Assembly: GCF_046254955.1 (NCBI RefSeq)
Contig: NZ_JBJXRG010000003.1
Span: forward strand, 124,001-188,000
DNA length: 64,000 nucleotides
DNA from: Qipengyuania_C sp046254955
GTDB taxonomy: Bacteria > Pseudomonadota > Alphaproteobacteria > Sphingomonadales > Sphingomonadaceae
Direction of reading: 5' to 3'
The translations under genes and the position numbers were made by a program. The notes under the pieces were generated by a model, which ran no database searches, had not been told where the DNA came from, and was given only the letters and a program-made list of their open reading frames with translations. Below, piece by piece: positions 34,262-42,429 of the stretch. Positions within the stretch are counted from its first letter, which is position 1. The number at the start of each line of letters is the position of its first letter.

Positions 34262-35206
34262 TCAGGCGAGGAACCGATAATCTTCGGCAATCGCCTGGGC
34301 GATCGCGGCATTAGTAGAACTGAACTCCACCAGGAACTGATGAAGGCCAATCTCGAATAGCTTGTCGACTGTCAGGTCGGTCAGCCGGATATCGGACTCG
34401 CGCATCAGTTCGTTCGATGCGCCCTCTTTGCCATGGAGCAGTGCGAGTGCGGCAAGGTTCTGGCGAAGGTCGCTGTGACAGAAGGCCAAACTGCGTGGAA
34501 AACGATCATCTAGGACGAGGAACTCGATGATTTTCCGAGAATCCATCTGACCGCCATAGACAGAAGTGTAGGCGCGGTCCCCCGATACCGAGCGCAGGAT
34601 GTTGTCCCATTGGCCCGTATCGAGACTCGATCCAACGTAGGATAGCGAGGGCAAAAGCAAGTAATATTTGATATCGAGGATGCGCGATATGCTGTCGGCG
34701 CGCTCGATCATTGTCCCGGCGCGCGCGAAATGGAAGCCTTCGTCGCGCAGCAAGGTGCCGGCCATGGCGCCGTGGGTCCGAGTCCCTGCCAGCCTGATCA
34801 TCGCGACGACGTCGCCAACAGAATTCTGACCCACTGGACGAGACATTTGCTCGTCGATCTGCATCCAGCTCTCGTTGACCGCTTCCCACAGCTCGTCGCT
34901 GATGACGTTTCGGGCGAGCCGTGCGTTTGTCCGCACCTGCCCCAGCATGCTGCGCACGCTTGCCGGATTGTTTTTCTCGCGCAGCAGGTAGTTCCAGGCC
35001 TGCACCCCGGTGTAACTACCGTGATGCGCCTCATATTGTGCGCGCTGTCCCGACGTCTCGATAACCGAGCGCCACTCGGCTTCGGCTGCTTCCTCGTCCC
35101 GAGTAAGAGACATCCTCAGGCCTGCATCTATCAAGCGCGCGGCGTTTTCCGAACGTTCCAGGTAGCGGAACATCCAGAAAAGGCCATTGGCAGTCCGGCC
35201 TAGCAT
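34262..35206 (-). CDS. Alpha-E domain protein (Anbu cluster)
   Basis: A 314-residue, wholly helical alpha-E domain protein. It starts MLGRTANGLFWMFRYLERSE, the typical family beginning, and continues with conserved helices such as NAARLIDAGLRMSL and RLAGTRTHGAMAGTLLRDEG, FHFARAGTMIERADSISRIL, near the centre. The domain has no known enzymatic activity, but it is almost always encoded with circularly permuted ATP-grasp and transglutaminase genes, and is sometimes fused with them. It starts 16 bases after the ATP-grasp stop. The conserved histidine/arginine positions suggest substrate or product binding, which is speculative. Confidence 0.93.
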   Translation of the reverse strand: MLGRTANGLFWMFRYLERSENAARLIDAGLRMSLTRDEEAAEAEWRSVIETSGQRAQYEAHHGSYTGVQAWNYLLREKNNPASVRSMLGQVRTNARLARNVISDELWEAVNESWMQIDEQMSRPVGQNSVGDVVAMIRLAGTRTHGAMAGTLLRDEGFHFARAGTMIERADSISRILDIKYYLLLPSLSYVGSSLDTGQWDNILRSVSGDRAYTSVYGGQMDSRKIIEFLVLDDRFPRSLAFCHSDLRQNLAALALLHGKEGASNELMRESDIRLTDLTVDKLFEIGLHQFLVEFSSTNAAIAQAIAEDYRFLA

Positions 35207-35222
35207 GAGTGAGCGCCCGCCA

Positions 35223-36650
35223 TCAGTCTTTGAGCACCCATGTGTCTTTGGTGCCGCCGCCCTGGCTCGAATTGACCACCAGTGAGCCCTTCTTGAGCGC
35301 GACGCGCGTCAGACCGCCCGGAGTGATCTCGATCTTGTCGGGAGATACGAGAACGAAGGGGCGCAGGTCGACATGGCGCGGCGCGAGGCCCTGCTTGGTC
35401 AGGATCGGACAAGTGGAGAGCGAAAGAGTGGGTTGCGCGATATAATTCTCAGGATGCGCGGTAAGCTTCTTGCGGAAATCCTCTAGCTCCTTCTTGGAGG
35501 ATGTCGGACCGATCAGCATGCCGTAGCCGCCTGAACCATGGACTTCTTTCACCACCAGTTCGGCAAGGTTATCGAGTACATACTGAAGCGTCTCCTTGTC
35601 GGCGCAGCGGTGCGTTTCGACATTGGGGAGCAGCGGTTTCTCACCGGTGTAGAACTCGACGATTTCAGGCATGAAGGAATAGATCGCCTTGTCATCGGCG
35701 ACTCCCGTCCCCGGTGCATTGGCGATCGTGATCCCGCCATCACGATAGACGTCCATGATACCTGGCACACCGAGCACGCTATCAGGGTTGAACGTCAGCG
35801 GATCGAGGAATTCGTCGTCCACACGTCGATAGATCACATCGACCGGCTGGAAACCGCGCGTGGTTCGCATGGCAACCCGTCCGTCGATTACGCGCAGGTC
35901 ACTACCTTCGACCAGTTCGGCACCCATCTGGTCAGCCAGGAAGGCGTGTTCGAAATAGGCCGAGTTATAGATTCCCGGCGTCAGCACCGCGACGACGGGG
36001 TCACCATCTGTCTTCGGAGGCGCGCAGGCAGCCAGGCTCTTGGCGAGGCGGCGGGGGTAATTGGAAACAGTTTCGATCGGGGCACGCAGGAACAGTTCCG
36101 GGAACATGCGCATCATCGTCTCACGATTTTCAAGCATGTACGACACGCCCGAAGGGGTGCGCGCATTGTCTTCAAGAACGTAGAATTCGTCGGGACCCGT
36201 GCGAACCAGATCGATCCCGACGATATGGGTGTAGACGCCGCCGGGTGGAGTGAAGCCCACCATATTGGCGAGCCATGCCGCATTATCACGCAAGAGCCGC
36301 TCAGGAAGTCTTCCCGCGCGGATGATCTCCTGGCGATGATAGAGGTCATGCATAAACGCATTGAGCGCGCTTACGCGCTGCTCGATCCCTCGCGTGAGCC
36401 TGCGCCATTCACTCGCCGAAATGATACGCGGAACCATGTCGAACGGGATCAGCCGTTCCTCTGCTTCATCGTCACCATATACGTTGAAGGTGATGCCGGT
36501 CTTGCGGAAGTTGGACTCGGCCTCGCCATGCTTGCGCCGCAGCGCAGCCGGATCCTGCTCGTCAAACCACTGGCCATATTGCGTGTAGGCCGAACGGATG
36601 GATCCGTCAGCACCATGCATTTCGTCGAAATGGTCAGAATGACCGGTCAT
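35223..36650 (-). CDS. Circularly permuted ATP-grasp type 2 protein (Anbu cluster)
   Basis: A 475-residue ATP-dependent carboxylate-amine ligase-like protein. The ATP-grasp pieces appear in a permuted order. VLEDNARTPSGVSYMLENR is near residue 160 and carries Glu and Asn ligands. KEVHGSGGYGMLIGP near 375 has the Gly-rich loop. A final LRPFVLVSPDKIEITPGGLT near 430 precedes SSQGGGTKDTWVL. The length is typical for type 2. The predicted reaction is formation of amide bonds, probably gamma-glutamyl or peptide-like ligation, but the substrate is not known. First gene of the minus-strand block leading to Anbu. Confidence 0.93.
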   Translation of the reverse strand: MTGHSDHFDEMHGADGSIRSAYTQYGQWFDEQDPAALRRKHGEAESNFRKTGITFNVYGDDEAEERLIPFDMVPRIISASEWRRLTRGIEQRVSALNAFMHDLYHRQEIIRAGRLPERLLRDNAAWLANMVGFTPPGGVYTHIVGIDLVRTGPDEFYVLEDNARTPSGVSYMLENRETMMRMFPELFLRAPIETVSNYPRRLAKSLAACAPPKTDGDPVVAVLTPGIYNSAYFEHAFLADQMGAELVEGSDLRVIDGRVAMRTTRGFQPVDVIYRRVDDEFLDPLTFNPDSVLGVPGIMDVYRDGGITIANAPGTGVADDKAIYSFMPEIVEFYTGEKPLLPNVETHRCADKETLQYVLDNLAELVVKEVHGSGGYGMLIGPTSSKKELEDFRKKLTAHPENYIAQPTLSLSTCPILTKQGLAPRHVDLRPFVLVSPDKIEITPGGLTRVALKKGSLVVNSSQGGGTKDTWVLKD

Positions 36651-36728
36651 GAATCCCCAAGCGGTAGGCGAAAAAGGCTGTCCTGTTGCCCACCCGAAAG
36701 CGAACTGTGCACTCCCACTGATAAAGGT

Positions 36729-37460
36729 TCAATCGCTTTCGAGTTCCGAGAGGACAGCATTTATTGACTCGGGGGCGTAGGAAAATCCCATATGGGTGCA
36801 CCGCAGCGCTATTGCCCGGTCGCGCTCGCCGGGCCGGCCGCAAGCCGAACGCGGGCTGACGATACCGTCACGCGGGCTCCAGATTGCTGTTGTGGGAACA
36901 GGCGGCTTTACATGCAGCTCGGCTTCGATTGGCGGCGCATCGACCGAATGGCCCGTCACGAACTGGTATAGGCGCCAGGCGTTGTTTGAACGTCTATTTC
37001 CCGAAAACGGCGAACCCATCGTGATCACCTTGGCGACGGCTTCGGGCTGCCGCTTGGCTATCTCGCGCGCATAGATACCCCCCAGGCTCCAGCCGAGCAG
37101 GACCACCGGTTCGCAGTGGAGTTCCTGCAATTCGAGGACTTGCCGCTCCATTCCTGCCATGCGCGCTTCGCTTGGACCGAAGTTCACGCCCAGCTGCCAT
37201 TGCGCCGTGCGATGACCGGCGCGCGCTACCTGTTGCCCGAGATACCGGGTCAATACGGGATGTGCGAGGAACCCCGGCAGGATGAGGACCGATCGCTGCC
37301 GATCGCTTGGAGCAACTTCGGGACGCCGGCCCAGCCGGATGGCCAGCGGCGAGAACGCATAACTCGCCTCGCCAAGAAATCGCGCGCGCGAAGGCGGGAC
37401 ACTGGTCCCGTCGTGCTTTTGGCTAGCGAGGCGAACGCGCTCACGGATCATCGGTTGCAA
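36729..37460 (-). CDS. Alpha/beta-hydrolase, soluble
   Basis: A 243-residue hydrolase, no signal peptide. The oxyanion segment is LILPGFLAHP (about 59-68), the nucleophile elbow is LGWSLGG with Ser125, and acid and base are likely in IWSPRDGIVSP and CTHMGFSYAP. The fold resembles triacylglycerol-lipase or PGAP1-like esterases that act on bulky esters. Start ATG at 37460 or 37451. It is upstream of the ATP-grasp gene on the same strand with a 78-base gap, so a separate promoter for the cluster is possible. Substrate unknown. Confidence 0.85.
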   Translation of the reverse strand: MQPMIRERVRLASQKHDGTSVPPSRARFLGEASYAFSPLAIRLGRRPEVAPSDRQRSVLILPGFLAHPVLTRYLGQQVARAGHRTAQWQLGVNFGPSEARMAGMERQVLELQELHCEPVVLLGWSLGGIYAREIAKRQPEAVAKVITMGSPFSGNRRSNNAWRLYQFVTGHSVDAPPIEAELHVKPPVPTTAIWSPRDGIVSPRSACGRPGERDRAIALRCTHMGFSYAPESINAVLSELESD

Positions 37461-37478
37461 ACCTGTCCGCCAGACTCC

Positions 37479-38018
37479 CTATGCACAATCGCCCTGGCGC
37501 TCATGCGTGGTCTTCATGCGCATGGTCATGTCACCCATGCCGGCGACATTGCCTTGCATCGTCATGTCCATTTCCGAGCGCGTCTCGCCTCCGGTGCCCT
37601 TCATGGTCATGGTCATGCTGCCCTGGCCATCGACATTGCAGATCATCTTGCCGTCGATTTCTCCGCCATCGACTTCGAACCGTTCGAAGCTGCAGTCCTG
37701 CCCTTCCTGCGACTGGCGAGCCATCTCCTCGAAACCCTTGTCGACCTCTTCCTGCGTCATGCAATAGGTGTGTGAACTGCTGCCCATGGCATTGCGCATC
37801 ATGTCTGCCATATCGGCAGGCGCACCGGGAATATTGACCTCTAGGACTTCGACGGTGACCTTGTACTCACCTGCAAGCGGCTTCATCCCGCTCGCTTCGG
37901 CGCGGGCCGCGGCCTCGGCAACCGAGATCTCGCCATCGGCATTGGTATCGACCGGATCGCTGCCGCACGCGCCGAGCGCAGCTGCCATCACCGGAACAAG
38001 TGCCATTCTGTAATTCAT
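37479..38018 (-). CDS. DUF3617 lipoprotein with canonical EF-hand loop
   Basis: A 179-residue exported lipoprotein (signal ending AALGAC, Cys18). The ATG at 38018 follows GGAGGGTCACGCG. Immediately behind the signal the mature protein has [12 protein letters not shown], a perfect EF-hand loop with Asp1, Asn3, Asp5, Gly6, Ile8 and Glu12. The DUF3617 domain follows (about 45-179), with [14 protein letters not shown] and C-terminal MTMTMKG...MDMTMQG repeats and [13 protein letters not shown]. Cys residues in [24 protein letters not shown] and GDC may form disulfides. The DUF3617 role is not established. It is divergent from uvrB. Confidence 0.86.
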   Translation of the reverse strand: MNYRMALVPVMAAALGACGSDPVDTNADGEISVAEAAARAEASGMKPLAGEYKVTVEVLEVNIPGAPADMADMMRNAMGSSSHTYCMTQEEVDKGFEEMARQSQEGQDCSFERFEVDGGEIDGKMICNVDGQGSMTMTMKGTGGETRSEMDMTMQGNVAGMGDMTMRMKTTHERQGDCA

Positions 38019-38101
38019 CGCGTGACCCTCCAACGTGGAAACGGTGGCACGCTACCATTGTGGGGACGCACTGCAAACCGCCCGTTGCGAACCCGGCATT
38101 T

Positions 38102-38116
38102 GTTCCCCATATGTGC
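38102..38116 (+). promoter_or_regulatory. Possible LexA (SOS) box upstream of uvrB
   Basis: GTTC-N7-GTGC matches the alphaproteobacterial LexA consensus GTTC-N7-GTTC with one mismatch, four bases before the uvrB ATG at 38120. uvrB is an SOS gene in many bacteria, so position supports it, although the box would then overlap the leader, which is unusual. Confidence 0.35.
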
Positions 38117-38119
38117 GCA

Positions 38120-40297
38120 ATGGCTGAACTCGTAATTCGCAGGGGGCTCGAAGAGCCGGACACTTCGGGCGAGTTCGTCCCCCACAAGCCCGCACGCCCG
38201 GAGAAATCCATGGGCGGGCGCAAATTCGAGATCGTCTCGGACTATGAGCCAGCCGGGGACCAGCCGACCGCTATCAAGGAACTGGTCGCAGCCGCCCGCG
38301 ACGATGAGCAGACCCAAGTCCTGCTGGGCGTAACCGGCTCAGGCAAGACTTTCACCATGGCCAAGGTGATTGAGGAATTGCAGCGCCCTGCCCTTGTGCT
38401 CGCACCCAACAAGATCCTCGCCGCGCAGCTCTATGGCGAATTCAAGAGCTTTTTCCCGAACAATGCGGTCGAGTATTTCGTTAGCTACTACGATTACTAC
38501 CAGCCCGAAGCATATGTGCCGCGCAGCGATACCTACATCGAGAAGGAAAGCTCGGTGAACGAGGCGATCGACCGGATGCGTCATTCGGCCACACGCGCAC
38601 TTCTGGAGCGCGATGACGTGATCATCGTGGCGTCGGTATCCTGCCTTTATGGCATCGGTTCGGTCGAGACCTATTCCGCGATGGTGTTCGACATCAAAAA
38701 GGACGACACGGTCGACCAGCGGGAGCTGATCCGCAAACTCGTCGCGCTGCAGTATAAACGCAATGACACGGCCTTTGCGCGCGGCTGTTTCCGGGTGCGC
38801 GGCGACAGTCTCGAACTGTTTCCTTCGCATTATGAAGACATGGCGTGGCGGATCAGCTTCTTCGGTGACGAGATCGAGGATATCAGCGAATTCGATCCGC
38901 TCACGGGCAAGAAGGGCGCGAGCCTCGACAAGGTGCGCGTTTACGCCAATTCGCATTACGTCACCCCCGGCCCGACGATGAAGCAGGCCACCGAAGCGAT
39001 TAAGTTCGAGCTGCAGGAGCGGCTCAAGGAACTTGAAGCGGAGGGAAAACTGCTCGAACATCAACGCCTCGAGCAGCGCACCAATTTCGACCTTGAAATG
39101 ATCGCTGCGACCGGTTCGTGTGCGGGGATCGAAAACTACAGCCGCTTCCTAACCGGGCGGCTACCCGGCGAGCCTCCGCCCACGCTGTTCGAATACCTGC
39201 CGGAAAACGCGCTGCTATTCGTCGACGAAAGCCACCAGACCGTGCCGCAGATCGGCGCGATGTCGAAGGGCGATCATCGCCGCAAGATCACGCTGGCGGA
39301 ATACGGCTTCCGCCTGCCCAGCTGTATCGACAACCGTCCGCTGCGCTTTAACGAATGGGACGCGATGCGTCCGCAAACCTTCTGCGTTTCTGCTACTCCC
39401 GGGTCGTGGGAACTGGAGCAGACCGGCGGCGTCTTCGCCGAGCAGGTCATCCGCCCGACCGGCCTGATCGATCCGCCGGTAGAGATTCGCCCGGTCGAAG
39501 ACCAGGTGCAGGACTGCATCGAACAATGCCGCCAAACCGCGGCCAAGGGTTATCGCACGCTCGTCACTACGCTCACCAAGAGGATGGCCGAAGATCTCAC
39601 GGAATTCATGCACGAGGCGGGCCTCAGGGTTCGCTACATGCACTCCGATGTCGAAACGCTCGAACGGATCGAACTGATCCGCGACCTCAGGCTCGGCGTC
39701 TACGATGTGCTCGTCGGAATCAACTTGCTGCGCGAAGGGCTCGACATTCCTGAATGCGGTCTGGTCTGTATCCTCGATGCCGACAAGGAAGGTTTCCTTC
39801 GTTCAGAGACCAGCCTCATCCAGACGATCGGCCGCGCAGCGCGCAATGTCGATGGCAAAGTGATCCTTTATGCTGACCGGATCACCGGCAGCATGGAACG
39901 CGCCATTGCCGAAACCGATCGCCGCCGCGAAAAGCAGCGCGAATTCAACGAGGAAAACGGGATCACCCCGCAGACAATCAAGCGCGATATAGCCGATATC
40001 GTCGCGCATGCCGCCAGCCGCGATGGCGTGGTGGTCGATACGGGTGATGACGAGGTCAACAACTTAGTCGGCCACAATTTGCGCGCCTACATCGAGGACC
40101 TGGAGAAACGCATGCGGGAAGCCGCCGCCGACCTCGAGTTCGAGGAAGCCGGCCGCCTGCGCGATGAAATCCGCCGTCTAGAAAATGACGAGCTCGGCAT
40201 TCCCGATGGCGAGAAGAAAGCGCCGCTCATTGGCCGCGCGACCGAAGGCAAGCCCGGCACGCGCAAGATGCGGTATGGCCGAACGCAGCGGAAGTAG
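38120..40297 (+). CDS. uvrB: Excinuclease ABC subunit UvrB
   Basis: DNA-damage recognition helicase-like subunit that loads UvrC. Starting at 38120 it has 725 residues; an ATG at 38111 is equally possible. Walker A is [13 protein letters not shown], the beta-hairpin region is [20 protein letters not shown], further helicase motifs are [15 protein letters not shown] and [12 protein letters not shown], and a C-terminal UVR motif [19 protein letters not shown] interacts with UvrC. A possible LexA-like box lies directly upstream. Upstream in-frame sequence to 38000 overlaps the divergent DUF3617 gene and is not UvrB-like. Confidence 0.96.
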   Translation: MAELVIRRGLEEPDTSGEFVPHKPARPEKSMGGRKFEIVSDYEPAGDQPTAIKELVAAARDDEQTQVLLGVTGSGKTFTMAKVIEELQRPALVLAPNKILAAQLYGEFKSFFPNNAVEYFVSYYDYYQPEAYVPRSDTYIEKESSVNEAIDRMRHSATRALLERDDVIIVASVSCLYGIGSVETYSAMVFDIKKDDTVDQRELIRKLVALQYKRNDTAFARGCFRVRGDSLELFPSHYEDMAWRISFFGDEIEDISEFDPLTGKKGASLDKVRVYANSHYVTPGPTMKQATEAIKFELQERLKELEAEGKLLEHQRLEQRTNFDLEMIAATGSCAGIENYSRFLTGRLPGEPPPTLFEYLPENALLFVDESHQTVPQIGAMSKGDHRRKITLAEYGFRLPSCIDNRPLRFNEWDAMRPQTFCVSATPGSWELEQTGGVFAEQVIRPTGLIDPPVEIRPVEDQVQDCIEQCRQTAAKGYRTLVTTLTKRMAEDLTEFMHEAGLRVRYMHSDVETLERIELIRDLRLGVYDVLVGINLLREGLDIPECGLVCILDADKEGFLRSETSLIQTIGRAARNVDGKVILYADRITGSMERAIAETDRRREKQREFNEENGITPQTIKRDIADIVAHAASRDGVVVDTGDDEVNNLVGHNLRAYIEDLEKRMREAAADLEFEEAGRLRDEIRRLENDELGIPDGEKKAPLIGRATEGKPGTRKMRYGRTQRK

Positions 40298-40397
40298 GGA
40301 CGGTAGCTGCCCATCCACCCCCAGCACCTCTTTGCCGAAGCCGATTTGCCAATACCTCATGATCGGGTAGCTTTCTCGAAAGAGAGGGAGGCTGCGC

Positions 40398-41867
40398 ATG
40401 AAACACGATCTCGATCCTGAAGGCACGCGCCTTCCCATCCGCATCGACGAAACCAGCAATGGCGAGTTCTTTCCGCTGTCGCTCACGCCGCGCCAACAGC
40501 GCGCCAATGCACTCGCGCATGAAGCCGCGGACGAGAATTCACGGAGACTAGGGCTTGGCAGGCGCGCATTCCTGACTTCCAGTGCGGGGGCTGCCGCCAC
40601 CCTCGCCGCCTGCAACTCGGCCAATCCCGATGCAGGCGGTCGCTATGCCCTGCCCGCGGAAGCCGGTCTCGACGAAGCGGCTGCTGACAGCGTCCTTACC
40701 GGCGACGAGTTCATCTTCGATGTGCAGACACATTGTGTGGATCCCTCCGGCGCATGGGCCGTGGGCAAGGACGGGCAGATCTGGCAAGCAGCACTCTCGC
40801 AAGCCTTCGGCCAGGCGCAGAAGTGCGAAGCGGGGCAGTATGATTGCTATTCGGCGCAGACGCTCGCCAAGGAAGTCTATCTCGACAGCGATACCGATGT
40901 CGCGGTGGTAAGCGCGCTATGGGGTAGCCAGAAGAGCAATCCCACGCCCACGCACTACGCCGCCGAAGCGCGCGAGATCATCGAAGCGATCGGCGGGGCC
41001 AATAGCAATGGGAGGGCGCGCTGCCTGATCCACGGCGGTCTCTTGCCCAACGATCCGGGCCATCTTGAATCTATGGAAGAGAAGGCGAAGGTCCACAAAG
41101 TCGATGCTTGGAAGATGTATCCGCAGTGGGGACCGGACGGGAAAGGCTTCTTCCTCGACCAGAGCGACTATGCGGATCGCGCTTTCGAAGAAGCGCGGCG
41201 GCTGGGCGTCACCACTATCGCTGTCCACAAAGGAGTGCCGCTTTACGGCCTCGAATATGCTTATTCCGACCCGCGCGACATGGGCCGCGCTGCCGTCCAG
41301 AATCCGGACCTGACCTTCTTGGTCTATCACTCCGGCTTCGAGCCGGGACAGGTCACCGAGGGTGCCTATAGACCCGAAAGCCCCGCAGGTATCGACCGGC
41401 TGATCAAGGCGCACCAGGATGTCGGCCTCAAGCCCAACGAGGGCAATCTCTATGCCGAGCTTGGATCGACCTGGCGCTATTTCATGGGCAGACCCGACGA
41501 GGCCGCGCATGTCATGGGTAAACTGCTCAAATACTTCGGCGAGGATCGCATCATGTGGGGAACAGACAGCATCTGGTATGGCAGCCCGCAAGACCAGATC
41601 CAGGCGTTCCGGGCCTTCGAAATCAGCGAGGAATACCAGGAGAAATTCGGCTATCCCGCTCTCACCGCGCAGGCCAAGCGGCGCATTTTCGGGCTCAACG
41701 GTGCCGAAGTATATGGCCTTGATGTCGAGAAACTAGCCGGCCGCAAGCTCGATAATGTACGCGAGGCGCACCGAGCGGAGAATAACCCCAGCTTTGCGAC
41801 CTATGGCCCCAAGACACGGCGCGACTTCATCACTATGTGGCGTGAGCATGAGGGCCGCCCAGGTTAG
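40398..41867 (+). CDS. Tat-exported amidohydrolase lipoprotein (TIM-barrel)
   Basis: A 489-residue amidohydrolase-2 (PF04909-type) protein. GAGGGAGG before the ATG fixes the start, so the Tat signal is preceded by a 54-residue n-region, which is unusual: GRRAFLTSS at 54-62 and the lipobox LAAC at 69-72. Barrel features are FDVQTHCVDPSG at the start, DAWKMYPQWGPDG, AVHKGVPLYG, FLVYHSGF, and DRIMWGTDSIWYGSPQ near the end, where Asp is a likely metal ligand. It is similar to decarboxylase/dihydroxybenzoate-like enzymes; the true substrate is unknown. The next gene overlaps its end by 20 bases. Confidence 0.87.
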   Translation: MKHDLDPEGTRLPIRIDETSNGEFFPLSLTPRQQRANALAHEAADENSRRLGLGRRAFLTSSAGAAATLAACNSANPDAGGRYALPAEAGLDEAAADSVLTGDEFIFDVQTHCVDPSGAWAVGKDGQIWQAALSQAFGQAQKCEAGQYDCYSAQTLAKEVYLDSDTDVAVVSALWGSQKSNPTPTHYAAEAREIIEAIGGANSNGRARCLIHGGLLPNDPGHLESMEEKAKVHKVDAWKMYPQWGPDGKGFFLDQSDYADRAFEEARRLGVTTIAVHKGVPLYGLEYAYSDPRDMGRAAVQNPDLTFLVYHSGFEPGQVTEGAYRPESPAGIDRLIKAHQDVGLKPNEGNLYAELGSTWRYFMGRPDEAAHVMGKLLKYFGEDRIMWGTDSIWYGSPQDQIQAFRAFEISEEYQEKFGYPALTAQAKRRIFGLNGAEVYGLDVEKLAGRKLDNVREAHRAENNPSFATYGPKTRRDFITMWREHEGRPG

Positions 41868-42429
41868 ATTCCCGATTCTCGCATTGGCGATCACGCTGGC
41901 GGGCTGCCAACCGCCGGCGGCGGAAAATTATGTCGATCGCAAACCGGCTTCAGACCAGAAATCCGCGCAGGCAAGCGCGCCCCTGCCCTCTCCCGATGCG
42001 CAGGGCGCTGTCTGGGCCGAAGCGGCCAGCGCGCAGCGCCTTCTTTATGGCAAGCCCGGAGAGCAACCCCTCTTTGCCTTGGCATGCATCGAGGCCGATG
42101 GAGGGGAGCACGTGCAATTCACGCGCTACGCTCCCGCCGATGAAGGGGCGAAGGCTTTCATGGCATTGATCGGGAACGGACATGTTGCGCGGCTCAAGGT
42201 GGATGCCACCGAAATGGGTGAGGCGACGCTTTGGCAAGGCAGCACTCCTGTCGGTAATGACCGGCTCGAAGTCCTCACCGGCAGGAATGCCGTAGAGGCG
42301 ACCATCCCGGGGGCCGGTACGCTCAGGCTGAATGCCAGCAATGCTCCCGCACGATTGATCGACGCCTGCCGCGCAGCGGCGGAAGGCCAGCCTAGCGACG
42401 CGCCCGATCGACCAGCGAATCCGGAGTAA
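41848..42429 (+). CDS. Small hypothetical lipoprotein
   Basis: A 193-residue exported lipoprotein; signal peptide ending ITLAGC. The ATG at 41848 lies 20 bases inside the amidohydrolase gene. The mature part shows a proline/serine-rich linker (AQASAPLPSPDAQGAVWAE) and a small beta domain with FALACIEADGGEHVQFTRYA, and HVARLKVDATEMGEATLWQG, WQGSTPVGNDRLEVLTG. I do not recognise the family. It overlaps the convergent DsbD-like gene by 38 bases at the 3' end. A role together with the amidohydrolase is suggested only by overlap. Confidence 0.75.
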   Translation: MRAAQVRFPILALAITLAGCQPPAAENYVDRKPASDQKSAQASAPLPSPDAQGAVWAEAASAQRLLYGKPGEQPLFALACIEADGGEHVQFTRYAPADEGAKAFMALIGNGHVARLKVDATEMGEATLWQGSTPVGNDRLEVLTGRNAVEATIPGAGTLRLNASNAPARLIDACRAAAEGQPSDAPDRPANPE

